From assembly GCA_040285825.1 (NCBI GenBank), contig JAUPSS010000004.1, positions 558,001-622,000 of the forward strand: 64,000 nucleotides of DNA, given 5' to 3'. Source of the stretch: Eukaryota sp. TZLM1-RC. Lineage: Eukaryota > Metamonada: BaSk clade. Of this stretch, positions 9,692 through 20,993 are shown one piece after another. Position 1 is the first letter of the stretch. Each line of letters begins with the position of its first letter. Made by a program: the position numbers and the translations under genes. Under the pieces are notes generated by a model, which was not told the DNA's origin, did not search any database, and saw only the letters and a program-made list of their open reading frames with translations.

Positions 9692-10911
9692 ATGGAAGGC
9701 CATGCTCAACCTTGCCTAAACAGTGGCAACGATTTCGTCCCTGATGCTCCTCATACACATAAATCAGACATATGCACAAGTCAAAATTCTCCTACACGAA
9801 CCCTCACCGATTTGTATCTTGTACCTCATCCAACGACCAACGAACCCTCCTTCCGCAATGAAGAATTAGCTTCATCCTCTCACCGCTCCAAGAATCGCTG
9901 TTCACCGTTACACTTGCGATGTACCTCTCATCAGTGTCCGTCTCATCCCCATCCTTCCGATCTGCAATCCGACTTAAAACCAGATTCAATTGGGCATGAT
10001 GGATGTACTCTACAACATGTCTCCTCAGATCCTACAATAGATAACTCCTCCCCAGTTGACCAAAAATTGACACACTTCCCCGATCGATCACAGAGATTGG
10101 TTGGGGTTAAGTCTATTTCTGCTGATTTATACCTTATTTTTCTTCTCACCCATTCTGGTGAGGTTTATGCTTGGGGGGATAATGATAAAGGGCCAGTTCT
10201 TTATGATGGACCGGATTATATCAAATCACCAGTCAAATTTTCCTTAAATCATGTTGTCACCATTTCAGCTAAAGGGAGCTCATCCCTAGCCCTCCGCTCT
10301 GATGGCAATTTGTATATTGGGGGTTGGATGTTAGGAAATTCTTTGTTACCATTCTTTACGCTCAAAAACATACATTGTGGTGAAATTAATGGTGGTTTTC
10401 ATTATTCGTTTACTGAGACCCAGGAAGGTCAAGTTGTCCATTGGTGACCAAATCAATCAATCAAAGTAATTGAAGATTTAAGGAATGTTCTTTTTATTTC
10501 TGTGTATGACCATGACTTTGTTGCCCTTGATGGAAATGGTGATTATCATTTACACAATTACAAATGCAATGACGATAATTTTCATCATGTTACCAAGATT
10601 CCGGTAAAACAATGGTTTTTTCCTAAGGAACCATCCCAGAATTCTTTTTTATTTCAGTGTGATTGCTTATTTATTATTGACATTAATGGTGAAGTCTGGC
10701 AGTCCAACAAGGGGGATGATGATGTTCCTTTCAATAACAAACCCACCTAAATTCCGAAACAAAAAGTCTGAAAAAAAGTCCGAAAAAAAGTCTAAGGAAT
10801 GTTGTTTCCATTAGTGGTTGTTATGTTGTGTATGCTGCCATTGACAAGAATGGTTAAGTTTTTGTCTGGGGTTGTGTGAGTAGATTAAGTGATTTTTATG
10901 AAGATACTATT
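9692..10911 (+). pseudogene. RCC1-family gene relic, N-terminal two-thirds
   Basis: It starts with an intact ATG and a Ser/His/Pro-rich leader with the PDRS motif, as in intact family members. It then has RCC1 blades (HSGEVYAWGDNDKGPVLYDG). A TGA at 10447-10449 interrupts it; a second frame (10502-10750) continues with FPKEPSQNSFLF and an N-G-E-V-W stretch. A slippage-like run of AAAAAAAGTC(C/T)G units at about 10760-10795 displaces the frame, followed by VVSISGCY...AAIDKNG, a stop and FVWGCVSRLSDFYED. The gene ends abruptly at 10911, where an inverted fragment of a non-LTR element begins. The kinase-free layout and stretch-by-stretch similarity to the gene at 52018 make the origin clear. Confidence 0.8.
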
Positions 10912-11150
10912 ACACCATCGATCCCTGGAGCTACTAAATCTGCCCTTCTTTTACCAAAAGAATCACCAGTTTGATCTAGAGACAGCTTACGAACTAATGG
11001 TTCAATAAATGCCTCTATATTGAAACTTTTGCACATGACATATAATTGATCACGAACTGAGTCATGAACAATTGAGCGATAAGTTATAAAATACTTACAG
11101 TTTAAAATATGGGAAAGCGTAACCACACTCTTGCAGCGACAAATTAAATA
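10912..11150 (-). mobile_element. non-LTR retrotransposon fragment B (endonuclease core)
   Basis: The minus strand reads CKSVVTLSHILNCKYFITYR and onward to KRRADLVAPGIDGV, nearly identical to copy A at about 4333-4572. Only this internal about 240 bp is present, without either element end, and it is inverted relative to its neighbours. It is better explained by recombination or patching than by ordinary target-primed insertion. Confidence 0.8.
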
Positions 11151-11162
11151 TTACATAAGCCA

Positions 11163-13125
11163 TTGCTGGTTTTTTTAGAAATTACGTGTGAATGGAACAA
11201 GCCTCAACATCCTAATAGCAAAAAATATTCAAGTTTTAATGTAAAAGCACAAAATCCTCCACTTTTGCCGTATTTTAAATTGATGTATGGATCACCCTCT
11301 AACTTAATTTTTCATTCTGAGAATATTGTTTCGTCAAGAGGTGTCAAACAAAGGGATCCTCTGGGTCCATTTTTCTTTTGCTTAGCACTGCAATCAGTTT
11401 TGGTAAAATTTAAGTCGGATTTTCCTGACATTCATGTATGTGCTTATGCAGATGATTTATCACTTATTGGCCCTTTGTCTCTTTTACAACACGGTTTACA
11501 ACATTTTGTTTTTCTGGCCAAACAAATAGGGTTAGACATTAAATTGCCCAAGTGTTTCATTATTGGTAATCAGCATGCGGAGGTGGCATTTAATGAAACT
11601 TTTATCAAATAAGTTGATTACGAGGAAGATGCTATTCGGTTTCTTGGATCTTATTTTGGAAATAGTGAAAAAGTTAAATCGATTTTGTCAGGTATTTTGG
11701 AAAAAATCGAAGAGCAACTTTTGGCTATTCAAGATCTAGAAATTGACAAACATTTAGCGTTTTCGGTCCTAAATGTGTGTTTTGGATCAAAAATTAATCA
11801 TCTTCTTCGTTCTTTATCTCCCACAATTTCTCATGATTTTGCACATCAATTCAATACTTTGAGAACAAATTTCTTAGGAAATTTAGTAGAAGTTTGTCCA
11901 TCTAAAATTCCTTATCATGCATTTTTTTAGTCCTAAATTTGGTGGAGTTGGTTTTTCAAAAGCAGAGTATTTATGCAAAAGTGCTTTTATTGGTGGTATG
12001 AAAAATTTTCTTTTTGAATGGAAACTTCGTTTTGATCATATTCCTTTAAATGAATCACATCCTTTATTAATTTCTCTGGAAAAAATGGTGCAAGAACTAC
12101 CTGTTGATATTTGGAATAGGAGTTTTCCTTCAAGTTTGCCTGCTGTGCCTTCGAGATCTTTCGCCAACCTTCATCTTGCTGTTGTGAAATTACAGAAGTC
12201 TGTTCTTATTGGTTTTGAAGACCTGGATTTTCCTAAACGACTTAGTGTGACTAAGATTAATAATCCCGTCTTTGCTGCCTTTTTATCAGACATTCAGAAC
12301 TGTACTAGTTTAATATCTCAGCAACCAAGGCCATTTGGTCTTCACTTAACAAATGAAGCTTGGAAACAAAACATGCGGTTGAGATTAGGGATGTATCCAA
12401 GTGGTCTTTTGGACAATTCTTATTGTATTTGTAACAAAAAACCTACTGCCAATTTTTGTCATATTGTGAGCTGTAAGAAATTTCTCCAATATAGGTCAGT
12501 TCTTCATAATGCCGTTCGTGATGTGACATATGAGATGTTCAAGTGTTACAATTTCAGTTGCAAAGTAGAACCTTTGTTGAAGCATTATAGTGATGATAAT
12601 CTTTTTAATTCACGTCGAGGTGATTTAATTGCTCCTTTTGTGGGTTCCTCTCAAGTTGTTGTTGATTTCACTACAGTTGATCCCTTTGCTTTTGTTTATC
12701 GCGATGATGTTTTACTTAGTACTAATGGTCATTTAAACAAGGCTGAAGATCGTAAGAGAGATAAATATACTGAGATATTAAATGATTTAAATAAGAACCT
12801 TTATTCGAAGTTTTCGTTTGTTCCTATTGCCTTTTCGATTTTTGGCAACATTGGACAATCCGCCTTGAATTTCATCAATGATTTTGGTAATTTATGTCGT
12901 TCAAGTGGTAAGAATTTTGCAGAGAATTTATGGAAAAATCGTATCATTTTCGCTTTGTACAGAAGTGTTCCAAAGTACTTGAGTTTAATGATGTCCAAGC
13001 TGTATAAAGATTCATCAAGAGTTGGCGTGGAGAATTTAGTTTCTTATGTGTTTTAGTTTGTTTTGTTTTTATTTGATTCTTTATATAAATAAATAATTTT
13101 TTTATTTAAAAGCACAAAAAACACA
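11163..13125 (+). mobile_element. non-LTR retrotransposon copy C (RT plus REL-endonuclease), 5'-truncated
   Basis: The RT is entered before motif 4 (SSRGVKQRDPLGPFFFCLAL) and includes the catalytic loop AYADDLSLIG. A TAA at 11610-11612 and a one-base change in a T-run near 11925 interrupt the frame. From 11917 the frame is open to 13056 and carries CIC...FCHIVSC, RSVLHNAVRD, VEPLLKHY and SRRGDLIAP...VVDFTTVD, the CCHC and R-x-D endonuclease signature. The 3' end is a short AT-rich tail that stops about 40 bp before the end of the RCC1 gene on the other strand. It belongs to the same lineage as copy H. Only two lesions remain in this stretch, so it is among the better preserved copies. Confidence 0.88.
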
Positions 13126-13171
13126 TAAAAATTTTAAAATTCTAAAAATAATCAAGAAAAAAAGATTTCTT

Positions 13172-15529
13172 CTACCAATGAAACGGTTCTGCAAATTCAT
13201 CAACATAGCTATCATATGCGTCAATCAAATATCTGCAATAACTTTGGGCTTGATGTTGAACCCACCATGGAAAACAAGATAATTCAACTAAATATTCATT
13301 CTTGATTAGTTTAACAGATTTAATTAAACCTTGCTTAATAAGACTTGTTGGAGATAGAGTAGAGTCCAACATCATGTCTTCATCTGGTCCAATCAATTGA
13401 ATGAACTTTAAAGAAGGGAACTTTTGTTCAGAAATTTTGTTAGGAACATGAAATTTTACTATTAATTCCTCCAAATTTGCTAATTGAATTTCAATCAACA
13501 CTGGGTCACCCAAATGTACTTCCAATCTAACAATAGATTGAGGTAAAGGTATTGCTCCTGATAAGATCATTTGTGAAACATTGTATTTTGTGATAACCAA
13601 TTCTTTTAATGTTGTAAGATTACTTAAATCAGCAAGCTCAATATCATAATGATTAAGCACTAACTTCACTAGTGAAGTGGGTAATTGTTCTACATCAATT
13701 GGAAAATCTATCTCAAGCCATTTCAGTTTTGATAAAGAAACAAAGTCTACACGAAACAACTCATCGGATAGTACCTCACCACAAAGCTTGACAACCTCAA
13801 CATTTGGGAAAAATGATAATAATTGTGGATCGTGAGGAACTTTATCATAGTAAAAATCAAGTTTTTTAATTCTAGTATTGACTACTTTAGGACCATAATA
13901 ATTGGTAGATAGTCGCAATTGTAAATCAGAAATATTTTCATATAAATTTAAATCTTGAGGGTTTTTTAAAAATTCAAAACCATTAATGACCTCTTTAGCG
14001 TACCCAGCAACTCTCCTGCTAATTGAGCATTTTGTATAGAATCTCGCCTTTGTATAAGGAAAATTTCCAAACAATTTTTTCAAAAGATTCAAAAAATGAG
14101 CATAAATTAATTTCACCAGATGGTGATACAATTTATTGTTGGTTTTATTTTTGTTTTTATTTTTTAATGGACATGGGCCCTGGAACCTGCCAAGTATTTC
14201 AGAACCAAATACTTTGACAGGTTGCAGTCGATCAAAATGGTCACCTGTACCTAATTGACCTTTATCATTCCTTCCCCAAGCCCAAACAGTGTTTTTGTTG
14301 TAGGCAAAAAGGAAGTTATAACCTACAGAATCACCTTCTATATTAGTGAAAGCATCGATACAAATTGGCTGATGGTGATCTTGATAATGAGGAGGTATTT
14401 CACTCAATCCACCCCAAACATAAACCTTACCATTGTTATCAACAGCAGCATAAATATCATCAAATGCACTGATGGAAATTATATCGCTTAAACCGGAAAT
14501 TTTGGTGGGTTGTTCGTCGAAGAAGTTAGTCGAGGAAGCACAATCCTCATCAAACATCCAAACAAAACCATCAGTGTCAATAAAATAGAAAGAATTATTG
14601 GAATCAAGCAAAAAACAACCAATTGAAGGTTTCTTTGGAGATATACACTTGGGTAATGCTATCGCTATCCAGAAATCATATTCCTGGTCGTCAGATTCAT
14701 AATCGCAATGTGTGTAGAGTACGAAGAAATCACCATTTTCATCAACTGCAACGACAGAATCATCACTAAAAGAAATAAAAACAATATTATTTAAATCTTC
14801 AATTATTTCAAATGGTTTACAATAACCCCATTTGATAACTTGACCTTCTTGGGTCAAAGCAAATGAACAATTTTCTCCACCATAAACTTCCTTAATATTA
14901 AAAGGAATGTCTACAAGGGTAATTGGTAGGAACTGATCTTCCGACATATTGATTTGAAAAACAGTATTGGAACCCCAACCAAATAACTTGCCTTCAGAAG
15001 AGAGGGCCAGGGAGTGTTCATGACCAGCAGAAATGGAGACAATGTCATAAAAAGGAAGTTTGATTGGTGACGTGACATTTCTAGGTCCATCAAAAAGAAC
15101 TTGACCTTCATCATTATATCCCCAGCTATAAACCTCACCAGAATAGGTGAGAAGAAGTGTGTGTTGAAAACCACTGGACAAACTCTTAACTCCAGACTTC
15201 AAGGCCGATCGATCGGGATTGAGATCAGCTGCTGTGTCAGTGAAGGAACATGTTGGAGAGCATGGTTGTGGAAAGTCTTGGTTTGATGTCCCATCTACGG
15301 TTGACTGAGAAACATAAGAGAACGAATCCTTTGTATCATGGCAACTGAGATCAGTGTTTGTGGAATGGTAGTTACAGGAATCATTGAAACAAGTTTGTAA
15401 AGACGTCGTAGGAGAAGAGCGTAGATTTACCTCACCCAAAACCATGGAATCAGAACAGTCATCGGATGCTAAGGATGAACAACATTGGTGGTCACGCTTC
15501 TCCGGAGAAGGGGAATGTCCACGAGTCAT
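13172..15529 (-). CDS. RCC1-repeat protein with LRR-like C-terminal region (member A)
   Basis: This 785-residue protein has three parts. Residues 1-110 are Ser/Cys/His-rich and low in complexity, ending with a PDRS motif. Residues about 110-430 hold RCC1 blades, such as SGEVYSWGYNDEGQVLFDG and HSLALSSEGKLFGWGSN, ending with VWAWGRNDKGQLGTGD. A shared segment follows (YTKCSISRRVAGYAKEV), then an LRR-like stretch (about 560-760) with repeated L-x-x-L-x-x-L units. RCC1 propellers act as exchange factors or binding scaffolds; the partner is unknown. The gene has no intron. Retrotransposon D begins 30-60 bp upstream of its ATG, and copy C ends about 45 bp downstream of its stop. It is a paralog of the genes at 33013 and 52018. 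Confidence 0.85.
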   Translation of the reverse strand: MTRGHSPSPEKRDHQCCSSLASDDCSDSMVLGEVNLRSSPTTSLQTCFNDSCNYHSTNTDLSCHDTKDSFSYVSQSTVDGTSNQDFPQPCSPTCSFTDTAADLNPDRSALKSGVKSLSSGFQHTLLLTYSGEVYSWGYNDEGQVLFDGPRNVTSPIKLPFYDIVSISAGHEHSLALSSEGKLFGWGSNTVFQINMSEDQFLPITLVDIPFNIKEVYGGENCSFALTQEGQVIKWGYCKPFEIIEDLNNIVFISFSDDSVVAVDENGDFFVLYTHCDYESDDQEYDFWIAIALPKCISPKKPSIGCFLLDSNNSFYFIDTDGFVWMFDEDCASSTNFFDEQPTKISGLSDIISISAFDDIYAAVDNNGKVYVWGGLSEIPPHYQDHHQPICIDAFTNIEGDSVGYNFLFAYNKNTVWAWGRNDKGQLGTGDHFDRLQPVKVFGSEILGRFQGPCPLKNKNKNKTNNKLYHHLVKLIYAHFLNLLKKLFGNFPYTKARFYTKCSISRRVAGYAKEVINGFEFLKNPQDLNLYENISDLQLRLSTNYYGPKVVNTRIKKLDFYYDKVPHDPQLLSFFPNVEVVKLCGEVLSDELFRVDFVSLSKLKWLEIDFPIDVEQLPTSLVKLVLNHYDIELADLSNLTTLKELVITKYNVSQMILSGAIPLPQSIVRLEVHLGDPVLIEIQLANLEELIVKFHVPNKISEQKFPSLKFIQLIGPDEDMMLDSTLSPTSLIKQGLIKSVKLIKNEYLVELSCFPWWVQHQAQSYCRYLIDAYDSYVDEFAEPFHW

Positions 15530-15569
15530 TGAAACAGATGATGTCTATAACAATGAAATAAGTGTCCTG

Positions 15570-17145
15570 TTTACACTGATGTTTACACCTGTTTACAATT
15601 ATGACCAACAAGCTTTTAAGTTTCTTGGATGTTGGCTTGGCAATTTGGATGAAATTTATTCCCAGTTAAACAATTTATTGGAGAAGTTTGACAAGGATCT
15701 TAGTTTTATTGCTGAATGTGACATTGAGAAACACATCAAATTTTTTATTTTAAAAATTTGTTATTCTGGAAAATTCACTCATATTTTAAGGTCAACTCCC
15801 CCTTCGGTAGCTCTCAATTTTTGCAGATCTTTTAACAAACTTCGAGTCAAATTTTTTTCTTCTTTATAACAAGTAAATGAATCTTTAATTCGAAGTCATG
15901 TATTTTGTTCAGCAGATTTGGGTGGAATTGGACTCACCAAATCTTCGATTCTGTGTAAAGCAGCATTTTTGGGAGGTGGTAAAAATTTTGTTTTTGAATT
16001 TTTCCAAAGGTTCCCTTTTGATGTTCATCTGATCAATGGTGAATCAAATTTTTACTTGAATCAACTTCAAATCGAATTAGAAAATTTGCCTAGCGATATC
16101 TGGATTCTGTGTTTCCTCAAAATGTTCAAGAAATTCCCACCCGATCACATCCAAATTTACGTTTTTGCTTGAAAAAGCTTCAGCACCATCTGGTTAAATT
16201 ATATGAAGGCTTGGATTATGAAGTAAGACTTGGCTTGGCCAAAACTAAAAATCCCGCTTTCGGTAATTTTTTAAAGGATATTCGTGATAGTTCAGCTGCT
16301 GCTTTAGTAACTCAAGTTCCCTCTGTTTATGGACTTTTGTTAAAAGACAATGAATGGCTTCTAAACATGCGTTTTCGTTGTTTTCTGTGGCCAAACAAAT
16401 TGCCCAATCATTTAACTTGTAAATGTGGTAAACCTCTTTTGTTTACTCATCTTTTGAACTGTAAACATTTCATTACGTTTAGAAGCAAAGTGCATAATAA
16501 CGTCAGGGACCAAATTTATGTAATTTGCAAATCATATCGTGTAGATTCCTTTTTAGAACCGCTGTTATCAAAATTAATTCTTGATGATCCCAATAATGAT
16601 AGTACGCGTTACAACAGAGCTTCTATGGGTCTGACTAGAGGTGATCTAGTTGTTCCTGGTTTAAATGGTAGTTTTACTATTTTGGACGCCATGTCTATTG
16701 ACCCTTGTAATTCCTCTAACGAACATTTCATTAACTCGGATGTAAATAATCCTCTTCTTGCAGGCGAAAATATAATATTGCTAAATATGCGAAACCCATT
16801 TCCTCGGTTAATGAAAATTCTCATGCCCAATATAATTTATGTCCAATTGTTTTTTCTTTGCTTGGATCTCTAGGTAAGGCTGCTATGGCTTTCCTTGAGG
16901 ATTTTGTTGTAGTTGTAAAGGAAAGAACTGGAAGAATTTTCAATCGTGTTTACTGGCAAAACAGGATTGTATTTTCTATTTTTAAGGGAATGGTAACACT
17001 AATTTCTGATTCACTATCTTCTTTTGGGAAATTTTCTGAATCTTTAGCGATTAATTGTTTTGATGTAGGGGAGGCAGGTTTTGAGGATGTGGAGTTTTAA
17101 TTGTGTATTTCATATTTGTTGTTGAAAAAAATAAATTCAGGACAT
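15570..17145 (+). mobile_element. non-LTR retrotransposon copy D, 5'-truncated
   Basis: The copy begins at about YNYDQQAFKFLGCWLGNLDE, equivalent to 3525-3585 in copy A, so the catalytic YxDD loop is lost. The frame is broken four times (15869, 16172, about 16110 and 16850). Endonuclease motifs remain: CKC...FTHLLNC, RSKVHNNVRDQ, LEPLLSKL and TRGDLVVPG...ILDAMSIDP. The tail (LGSLGKAAMAFLEDFVVVVK, WQNRIVFSIFKGM) matches the fragments at about 29820, 56036 and 27850. It lies head-to-head with the RCC1 gene at 13172-15529 and occupies its promoter region. Confidence 0.85.
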
Positions 17146-17683
17146 TCCGCGTTATTCAATTGGACATTTGAAGTGTTGTTACAAAAAGTTTCAGCAAACA
17201 CTGTCAAAGTTTCGAAAATTGGGAATTTTGATAACAATCCTGGTACGATTTCCAAAAAAAAAATTACACTTCAACCATTCTTTTACAAAATACTTGTGAT
17301 ACTACACCCTTCGCCTTCAAGAAAATCCTTTACTCAAGATGACAATGGGTCCACTACCGTGTTTTTGTACATTTCTTTTATGATTTTACGAAAATTTCCA
17401 GGTGATGACTTCTGTGAGGGACAGCATATTAAATAAAACGTCCCTTGGTGTTACTTATACACTGTATTTACAATTGTCATTCTCACCTTCATTAATTGAA
17501 AACTTCAGTGGCCTGAAAACTTCAATGACAACAATACTTCCTTCGCAGAGTCCAAGAAAATTACACATAGGGTGAATGGCGTAATTATATAATCATTATT
17601 TACACAAAAAAATCTTTCTGGCGATCACTTACACTTACATTAAACCATACCAAATCTTTGAGAGGATAAGCAAACGGTATGGT
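17146..17683. other. intergenic region between two retroelements
   Basis: AT-rich sequence of about 540 bases without a recognisable gene. It includes a plus-strand open frame to 17436 of unremarkable composition that I would not call a gene. Confidence 0.35.
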
Positions 17684-17760
17684 GTTGGCGCCCTAAGGCT
17701 TATATAATATGAATAGAAAATAAATCAGACTTTTCTTTACTACAATAGACTTTAGGCAAC
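17684..17760 (+). repeat. putative short 5' LTR or leader of the Ty3/gypsy element
   Basis: It starts TGTTGGCGCC and contains TATATAA and AATAAA. A CAACA near 17757 could close a TGTTG...CAACA LTR of about 75 bp. The relative at 39930 shares sequence from TGTTGGCGCC onwards but not before it, so this point is an element boundary. Alternatively TGGCGCC is the start of a primer-binding site and the real LTR is lost. Confidence 0.4.
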
Positions 17761-17844
17761 AATAATTATTGGCCATTTTAAAGTCAAAAGGTATACCATA
17801 ACTTCAGCACTTTACTAGTGAACATCCCCAGAAACTTTTACAGC

Positions 17845-20800
17845 ATGTCAGACATCTTTTAGCAAGATATCTCTGACCCTAATCCCCATCTAATATGCAG
17901 CAGGTACCAGCGACACATATACATAATATAGAGGGTAACGAGGCAACGGACCCGGATCCCACCTCCCCCTCCCTTAAAGTAGAAGAAGATGAAAGAGTGG
18001 ACGAGGTCCCTCCATCTTCAGCAAGGGAAGAGGTAACGAGAACGGACACGGCTCCCTCTCCCCTCAGAAAAAAAGAAACTGATGAGGTTACGAGAACGGA
18101 CCCGGCTCCCTCTCCCCTCAAAGCAATGGAAGAGGCAACGAGAACGGACCCAGCTCCCTCTCCCCTCAAGTATACAGAAATTTCCTCGGAGGCAACGAGA
18201 ACGGACCCGGCTCCCTCTCCCCTCCCAATTCTAGAACCTGTCTCCAAGGGAACGGATGGAAATCCCACCTTAGACACGTCTTCCCCATTAGGAGAATATG
18301 AAGAAATTCAATCTCAACTGGATGAAATGGAGGGAGAAGACGACTCTTCCGAGGGGTTCTACAAGTTATTAAGAGAGGATGCGAAGGCTTACCTCGAACC
18401 AACAGATTTCTGTCTGTTCGAGCAGCTTTCCCCTTTATGGAGTAACATTCAAAAAAGAGGCAGAAACGTTGGTTTTCAGACCTCGCGGAATGATTGGGGA
18501 TACCCAAAAGGTATTGGAAATTCCCCTCAATGAAAGGAATGAACTCATAAAGGCACTTGATAAACTGAGTAGAGAGACATTCGGACGTAACGCAGAGCGC
18601 CGCCCCAGAATCTCTGGAATGGACAAGAGAATCAATAAAATGATTTCCCTTCCCATCAAAGATAGATTGGATTGGAAGGCCTCCTTCCTAGATCAACACG
18701 GCGAAAGAATGAGGTTTCTCTCCATCGAGCAGAGAAGTAGGACCGATTCGAAAGACATCCTACAATCCAAATTGCCTGCCTGGAAATCCATAATTACACA
18801 GAGCTGACAGAGGGTGCTCCCACATATTTTAGGGAATTTATGGAGCAGGAGGATAGTAGTGAACAAGACAAGCTTGAACCAGCAACACCCTGGTTTGATG
18901 CAGACGCTTTAAATAACATTCATACGGAACGATCAGCTGTATCCACGTATAGGAGCCGCCCTAACAACTACGTCCAACAACATGATAACTCGTTCACGAA
19001 ACAACGAGAGTTCAGACAATGGGTAACGGGAGATCCATCCACATCTCTCCACCTTCCCAAACTGCCTGTTGTAGCCCCTATAATTACTGAAAACAGCCAA
19101 CCAATACAGGTCTGCTCTATTGACAGCATACCAGAACACGTTCCAACAGTGAACGTCCCGGAACCTGTAACTAGACAAAACGTTGCTCCTCAGAAAAAAC
19201 CAACTTCCTCCCAACCTATTGAATGTGAAATCGGGGAAGACATAGAGTTGAACGGGCCAGTCGTTGGAGAAACGGCTCCTCCTCAACCCTCAGTAAGAAA
19301 CTCTTCTTCCGACAGATCTATGCGTATTGAGGATCTACAATCCTCAAGAAGAGCTATTGACATGAGCATAGCTAGTAGTCTTCATAGACAGATTGATCCA
19401 CGGTCTAAGGATATTGACTATAAAAGACCTCGATTATCCGCTGATGACCCTATCAACAAAATGTCTATCATAGCTTTTCTTTTAAAATATCAAACTTGGG
19501 ATAAATACGGGCGAAAGATAGCTAATAGAAGCTTTGAAGCCCCAGGTTAATCTGATTGGACCAGAGCCTTTATGATAACTACCCAGCTATTTGGAGAAGG
19601 CCAAGCAAAAATAACCCAAGATAGGATTAAAGATCTCCCCAAACATATACGCGACGAGTTCACCAGGGATACAACACAGCCTTTGGTAAGAATTGACCCA
19701 GCAATAACAGATAAGCTCGGACCCCCAATCCACCATTATGATTTATTTAGGAGCATGATGATGAGCACTTGCCCTACAGGAATATTCAGCATGATTGACC
19801 CTAGCCTTCTATCCAGATGGCAAAGTCAAGGTTTACTCGGTGTTGATTATACCGACGCCGACGTCATGGTATTTCTGTTAAAAAGAACACAATTCACATC
19901 ATATCATGAGGCCTGTACAGCTTTAATGAAGCTTAGAATAAACTGGAGAAAAATCCACAATAGACATGAGGCTGACAACGAGTTTGGTCGTTATGTAGAA
20001 GATTTTGGAGACGTCTTGAGAATGACCACCTACATGACCGACCCAACCATCCCCGATTGAATTAGAGGAGGCAGTGGGCTGATAACCATATCTCCCGCTC
20101 TAATAGCCGAGTACTTCCTTATGGGTTTCGATAACTTTGCTATATCGAGCGAACTCCTCCCAGTATGGACTAGGGAATCCTTGTGGGACTCACCGAACAG
20201 AACAACTCTACTCGATTTGATATCGACAACGAGAAGACATTTCTTCGCTTGGTGTTACACAGCAGAAAACAAGCCCACAATGGATGTACTAAGGAACAGG
20301 GCTAACGAAGAAGATATTTCTTTGGGACTCACGGCGATGAGAACTTACTCAAGAGGAGTAACACCATCAGCCCAGGCTCCATCAAAACGAGCAAGACGAT
20401 CAGGTGGAAAGTCAAGAGGAACCCCTCAACACAAATACATCCCTGAAAAGCATGAACGAGAAGGATCAAAATTCTGTACATTCTGCAGCAACGTCGAAGA
20501 TAACAATCCTGTTGGCCACACTGTATTCGAATGCAAAGACCCTCGTTGTGCTAGAAGCAGAGTTCCCGACGAAGAAAGATTCAAATTAGGAGAACAGGAG
20601 ACGCCTGCTAGTAGAGGCAGTGTAGAAAGGGGCCGTGGTAGACGTGTACATAGATTCAAATTTAGACGCCGTGGAGGCCGTTTTAGAGGTCATAAAGGAA
20701 GAGGTCAGTACAGACCTATTTATAACATCAACGCTTCAGAGGATATATCATCAAACGCATCCCCTACTGAGTCAAAACCGACCCGTTCGAGTACGGTTCG

Positions 20801-20903
20801 TCACAGACGGATCAACAACAGCAACCGGAACAGCAGGACAGGCAACTTACCTAATCGGGTACACATAAACGCAATCAATCACAATCAATCAACAACCGAT
20901 TGA
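17845..20903 (+). pseudogene. Ty3/gypsy gag (capsid plus zinc knuckle), broken
   Basis: The first ATG (17845) reads MSDIF then TAG; the relative at 40120 has CAG at the same codon. After frame changes the protein has a repeated Pro/Thr-rich region, then a capsid-like helical region at about 19572-20400. A zinc knuckle follows (C-x2-C-x10-H-x4-C, CTFC...GHTVFEC, about 20475-20535), then an Arg/Gly-rich basic tail. TAA at 19548 and TGA at 20058 and 20901 lie in the same frame, each one C-to-T change from a sense codon. A frame detour runs from about 18480 to 18830. A protease motif could not be found with confidence. Confidence 0.75.
18031..18225 (+). repeat. minisatellite inside gag, four units of about 33 nt
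   Basis: Units at 18034, 18087, 18135 and 18192 share AACGAGAACGGACCCGGCTC and continue CCTCTCCCCTC. They encode an A/V-T-R-T-D-P-A-P-S-P-L motif. Spacers of variable sequence separate them. Two further diverged units occur in the relative at 40370-40470. Confidence 0.9.
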
Positions 20904-20993
20904 GGAAACCCGACAACAACTTTCCAACAGCTCAACGAGATCTTTTAATTCCTCTACAAATTCACAAAACCAGCTCTGATATCAATAATATTT

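Noticed and set aside
18031-18225. CRISPR-like array of repeats and spacers
   Set aside because: The units are in frame inside gag, encode a protein repeat and differ in spacing. The host is eukaryotic.
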